This document shows positions 61,501 through 64,000 of a stretch of DNA of 64,000 bases, in pieces. The DNA is from Bacillota bacterium (GTDB lineage: Bacteria; Bacillota; UBA4882; UBA10575), in contig DUQR01000033.1 in the NCBI GenBank assembly GCA_012837715.1, forward strand, positions 111,679 to 175,678, given 5' to 3'. A program made the translations under genes and the position numbers. Under the pieces are notes generated by a model. The model did no database searches. It saw only the letters and a list, made by a program, of their open reading frames with translations, and was not told the origin of the DNA. The stretch's first letter is position 1; the number at the start of each line of letters is the position of its first letter.

Positions 61501-63228
61501 CTCCCCTTCTCCGGAGAGCGCAAAAAGGGGTCCACCGATCCGTAGCTTCAAACCGGCGGTACCGGCCAACGCGGGCCAAGGCTTTTCCCCCACTAACAGC
61601 TCGGGGGGGAGTTGAGCTAAGTCAACCCCTTCAATTTGGGTTTCAAGCCAAAGTGAAGGTTGACCGGTCAGGTTCAGCAGTTCCCCGGTAGCCAGTGCTT
61701 CTCCGTCCAAAGCCTTCACCGTCAAACGATCAATTTTTAGCTGATCCGTCGGCCACCGATAAATTCCTGCCAGTTTTAGCTCCTGGAGAGCGGTCCCTTC
61801 CACCATCAGTTGATCGGCGGAAAGCTCCCCTTTAATCTCCGGCGCGGATAACCGGCCGGATACGTGGACCGCCCCTTCAACCAACCCCCGGGTAGGGGGG
61901 AACCCCGGCAGATTAAGCTTTTCAATGGGAAATTGTTTAATCTCCCCTTGTAAGTTCAGGGTGGGATCTTGAACCCCCAGGATCTCCCCTTGCAGGAAAA
62001 AGGGGGCTTCCCCGATCCGCCCTTCCAAGAAAGATAGATGAACGCCGTCACTGGAAAGACGGGCGAAAAGGCGCAGATCTTCCAGGGTGACGGAAAACTG
62101 CGGAAGTGCTAAGCGACCATTCATGATCCGCACTTCCCCAGCCAAGTGGGGGGCACTGATTTCACCGGCAATCTGCAGGTTTAAATCGACCAGACCCGCC
62201 GGCGCCCACTCCGCCAGTTGAGGGATTAGGCTTGTCCAATCCGCCAGGTTCTGACCGGTCGCTTCCAGATTTAAGTCCAGCCCCAATGAGGTCGCGGCTA
62301 GACTTCCGTAAAGACTAATCTGTCCTTCCCGGTAGCGTCCTTGGAAGTTCTGGACCGTGACTCCCGTGGATGAAACGGTCACATCGGCGTTGAGATCGAC
62401 CAAGGGATAGGGTAAAGCGGCCACTTGCCACCGGGAAGCGGTAAACTCCAAGCGGGTTCTGTCCAGATTTACCTGCCCCCTGCGGAGCAACAGGGATACC
62501 TCACCTTTCAACTCACCGGCCAATACCTTAAATTCATGGTCATAACCGAGGAGTTGAAAGAGTTTCTCTCCCCAAAGGGAAGCGGAAGCCCTGTCGGCTT
62601 CAATCTGAATCGTCCCTTGCTTTTCTTCAACGGTGTAGTATAAATCCACCGCCGCCGTGGCTTTGGGATCGAGGGAACTCTGGCCCTTTCCATTCACCTG
62701 AATCGCCGGATAACTACGGAAGTCAACCAGCCCGTTTAGGTGATGAAAATTACCCCAGGCCCACTCCTTCCCCGCTTCCTCCATGACCAACTGGCAATTA
62801 AAAAGCCGTATTGTAAACCAGGGTTTTAAGCCGCCCCCTTCGTCACTATCAAATAAGGAAATGGTGTCCCAGAGCCAAACCGTTGTTTCTATCAGATCAA
62901 GGTTACGCAAGCTTTCCTCGAGGGAACGGGTGGTTAACATTTTTACCCAATCCAGCCCCAACCGGATCTTACGGGCGGTCAAGATTGGTTCATTGGTAGC
63001 GGTCCGGATTTCAACCTCCCGAAACTCCGGCGCAAAACAAAAAAGGCCAACCGCTTTGACTTGCGCCTCGGCGCATAGAAGGCGGGATAATTCCTCTTCG
63101 ATCATTACTCTGATCCGGTCAGCCATTTTGCTGGAAGGGAAAAAGAAATAACCCCAAATAAACGCAGTTATAATTAAGAATAGAAAAAAGACAAGAAGGA
63201 ACCGGATTTTTCCCGTGATCAACTGCAA
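58516..63228 (-). CDS. tamB: TamB/AsmA-like intermembrane protein (DUF490)
   Basis: A 1570-residue protein with an N-terminal membrane anchor (~10-28), a very long repetitive beta-groove region (many LSG, LNGLLHGRGNW, LRLDGDVTGYLRLFG-type strands) and a C-terminal DUF490 domain that ends GIRWQFQYNLRF. TamB-family proteins bridge inner and outer membranes and move phospholipids or aid Omp85-dependent assembly. It is directly upstream of bamA, the usual pairing where no separate TamA exists. Full length; E. coli TamB is 1259 aa. Confidence 0.9.
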   Translation of the reverse strand: MQLITGKIRFLLVFFLFLIITAFIWGYFFFPSSKMADRIRVMIEEELSRLLCAEAQVKAVGLFCFAPEFREVEIRTATNEPILTARKIRLGLDWVKMLTTRSLEESLRNLDLIETTVWLWDTISLFDSDEGGGLKPWFTIRLFNCQLVMEEAGKEWAWGNFHHLNGLVDFRSYPAIQVNGKGQSSLDPKATAAVDLYYTVEEKQGTIQIEADRASASLWGEKLFQLLGYDHEFKVLAGELKGEVSLLLRRGQVNLDRTRLEFTASRWQVAALPYPLVDLNADVTVSSTGVTVQNFQGRYREGQISLYGSLAATSLGLDLNLEATGQNLADWTSLIPQLAEWAPAGLVDLNLQIAGEISAPHLAGEVRIMNGRLALPQFSVTLEDLRLFARLSSDGVHLSFLEGRIGEAPFFLQGEILGVQDPTLNLQGEIKQFPIEKLNLPGFPPTRGLVEGAVHVSGRLSAPEIKGELSADQLMVEGTALQELKLAGIYRWPTDQLKIDRLTVKALDGEALATGELLNLTGQPSLWLETQIEGVDLAQLPPELLVGEKPWPALAGTAGLKLRIGGPLFALSGEGELTVANGRLDRHSFERLQLLLSGDQERLTVRATLKEKEGTMIATGSVQPESGDFEGDLLLRGLSVDEHWLPPSLAGLSGKLNGLLHGRGNWAGNQWLQGEGWLEVHDLDYNGQELGVLKLQGEVGRRQLTLKDSFLLTPAGQIRLTGFIDWQDNPCYNLTADGADLLFEDLASLLPAQLPVALAGLTDFRLKVQGWEKPVLSGAINGKGITLNGYYLGAGNIDFRWEAGVLHLNELLFGANGLQLRSAGKISAGRELDLEVAAKNFPLTALPQIGGEHLADQQFLKKITGKLTGHGKLRGSLTDPVFAGQLSVDDPVIAGFALDRIAGELSWEDRNLCFDELLIKRGQEELTVYGRVDWTGAEPYLDLGLKMDGTGLADLLLLTGKAPNLRLDGDVTGYLRLFGALAQPQIRLITQIENGEINGFTPLNGELDLLIHDGQVTVNRLLLDDGQGELFASIVYTPGRQLEITAHTRDFSLAPLIALTGRKDLAATGRFNSALALTTTAAGMQGEFAALLKDTTWGNFSVASLSLNGRISDDLVFLEAEDLITNRLSIQGSVPLNPVWFGNLQLPTTWPHRSNQIDLGLSAERIEASALNTFFKEPVVTDGTIDGLISLNGTWQKPYLVGMMSITGGRGKIPALAAEFKEINGILSFSDQGLELRGLSNKEGSYLEGRLGSGRFRLGGRVISDGLRPEGFDLRLLGDHLHLSTSFFDGLVDGELTLTGPFTQATLSGEATVQKARIEVPEGTSAALPFDLNLDLQCEAANDVYFRMYGMAYIPFNGRLQVGGCLRKPEINGELISTRGWVNILGDTFRVKTLRAEFRPDYKLYPYLELEATHFLAGTEVTVNTEGWLGDLESLVLNLTSNPVKSREEIIKILNWPEKIEDGDLTFATMFQENINMVGDLFIGRFLDQFRSVMPIDFLTLEQDRQEGTFWMNMGKSLSEDLYLSYSRSLTSLAEQVWTLEWKLLPNFSLLGDYSVAEGIRWQFQYNLRF

Positions 63229-63258
63229 ATCCTGTTCCCTCCCTTTTCATCTTTGTTG

Positions 63259-63309
63259 AGCTTTTTGTTTTAATTGGAATCCTTTTCAATGGTTACAACG
63301 GAAAAAGCC
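63259..63309. repeat. dispersed inverted-repeat element, copy 10 (51 bp, short form)
   Basis: AGCTTTTTGTTTTAATTGG and CCTTTTCAATGGTTACAACG then GAAAAAGCC. The right half is among the best preserved; the left half is truncated. It is upstream of tamB. Confidence 0.75.
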
Positions 63310-63363
63310 TTTGTTGTTTTGTTATTCTCTGTATGCAGATACAATTCTTTATCTTGGGGAAGC

Positions 63364-63406
63364 AAAAAAGACCCATCTTTTAAAACGGATTCTTACGAAT
63401 GGGGGT
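63364..63406 (-). terminator. probable terminator of the S55-like gene
   Basis: Minus strand: ACCCCCAT pairs with ATGGGT across a ~22-nt loop, followed by a run of six T (63364-63369 on plus as A). Confidence 0.5.
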
Positions 63407-63426
63407 TCCCGTTAGTGAGGCTCCAT

Positions 63427-64000
63427 TTAAAACCCAATTTGCCCACTGTTACCATCAAGCTCATGGCTTGGCGCCACCATGGCTTCTTCAACGGACAGCG
63501 CCAGGATTTCAAAGCTGATCTGAGCGGCTCCAGTGACAAAATAAGAAGTGGAAACGGTGTGGTAATTACGGTCCGCGATCGTTTCCGGCTCCTCAGCACC
63601 TTCCTCTCTTCGCTGGGTAGTTTCGGCTTCGGGATCCTCCGGTTGTTCCATAGTTTCCTCTGTTTCCAGCATGCCTTCGGCCGGAAGCAATTCAACCACC
63701 AACTGATTGTTTTGCGGTCTTTGTTGGTAATCGGCTAACATCTCTTCCAAATTTGAATACTCCGGATACAATTGGGACGAATAAAGTTCTTCGCCGTTAC
63801 TCCCTTGTTCCTCGGCGGTAAAACCGTATTGGCTACCATAAACCATTAACATCCATTTGCCCGGAGTTGTCGGGAGCGTAACCTCAACGGGAGTCGGCGC
63901 CACTTGGCCGCGATACGGAAGAAGATCGACAGACAAAGTAATTTTCTCCCCCGGCGCAAACTCCTGCTTCGGGAGATCCACTTTATTGATCTGCGCGCTC
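63427..64000 (-). CDS. C-terminal part of an exported protein, possibly SpoIVB/S55-peptidase-like
   Basis: The frame is open to the window edge, so only the last ~190 residues are seen. A beta-sandwich segment (DLPKQEFAPGEKITLSVDLL then PYRGQVAPTPVEVTLP and TTPGKWMLMVYGS) resembles the C-terminal module that follows the S55 (SpoIVB-type) peptidase domain in a group of large exported proteins. An acidic, Glu-rich linker and a short tail follow. The peptidase itself is outside the window, so the assignment rests on a family pattern I recall and is tentative. Confidence 0.5.
   Translation of the reverse strand, partial: SAQINKVDLPKQEFAPGEKITLSVDLLPYRGQVAPTPVEVTLPTTPGKWMLMVYGSQYGFTAEEQGSNGEELYSSQLYPEYSNLEEMLADYQQRPQNNQLVVELLPAEGMLETEETMEQPEDPEAETTQRREEGAEEPETIADRNYHTVSTSYFVTGAAQISFEILALSVEEAMVAPSHELDGNSGQIGF

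Noticed and set aside
1..64000. tRNA, rRNA, intact insertion sequence, prophage or CRISPR-Cas genes
   Set aside because: None seen on either strand; no transposase, integrase, terminase or Cas motifs among the frames.

Overview
The window looks like chromosomal DNA from a diderm (outer-membrane-bearing) member of the Bacillota. Firmicute-type genes (FloA/NfeD, YhaM, MtaB-HIT-S21, LacI, cysteine-rich LysM proteins, SpoIVB/S55-like C-terminus) sit beside a full outer-membrane biogenesis block (TamB, BamA, Skp, LpxD, one LptF/G-type permease, LptD, LptC, LptA). Halanaerobiales, Negativicutes and Limnochordia/Hydrogenispora-like lineages combine these traits. The last seems most likely to me, but the lineage is inference. 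Many genes start with TTG or GTG behind strong Shine-Dalgarno sequences.

Layout. 1-2.3 kb (minus): TetR regulator with its promoter and operator, then two MacB/FtsX-type permeases, the second cut by the window edge. 2.4-4.1 kb (minus): SLOG/LOG-like protein and an exported FG-GAP repeat protein. 4.2-10.4 kb (plus): DUF4912 protein, GH57 branching-enzyme-like protein, a small basic ORF, a class A PBP and a GumN/TraB protein. 10.4-12.4 kb (minus): type I pullulanase whose conserved N-terminus has no ATG/GTG/TTG start. 12.6-19.4 kb: two multi-LysM proteins, HAD hydrolase, small beta-barrel candidate, membrane protein, CsgG-like protein, small membrane protein. 19.6-22.4 kb (plus): Fur-controlled feoA-feoB-feoC; feoB apparently starts at ATT. 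22.4-26.7 kb (minus): GH94 phosphorylase of chitobiose-phosphorylase type, LpxB-related protein, remnant of an MsbA-type ABC ATPase. 26.9-33.3 kb (plus): MalT/SARP-like activator, small protein, chemoreceptor with a sigma-28 promoter, DUF2937-like protein. 33.4-40.4 kb (minus): cellobiose-type uptake and phosphorolysis operon (two permeases, binding protein, cellobiose phosphorylase, LacI). 40.7-64 kb (minus): Re-citrate-synthase-like enzyme, FloA/NfeD, S21, HIT, MtaB, YhaM, then the LPS/outer-membrane assembly block and, at the edge, an S55-like C-terminus.

How it fits together. The saccharide genes suggest uptake and phosphorolysis of beta-linked disaccharides, together with glycogen/alpha-glucan building and debranching. 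The envelope block supplies lipid A acylation (LpxD), LPS transport (LptA/C/D/F-G) and outer-membrane protein assembly (Skp, BamA, TamB). The sugar-binding protein has no lipobox cysteine, which fits a true periplasm.

The strongest unexplained structure is a family of dispersed intergenic elements, 51 to about 123 bp. Their inverted ends read GGGCTTTTTGCGTTGT ... ACAACGCAAAAAGCCC, and the best copies are inversely repeated further inward. About eight good and several decayed copies lie between genes, some touching stop codons. They are densest in the envelope block.
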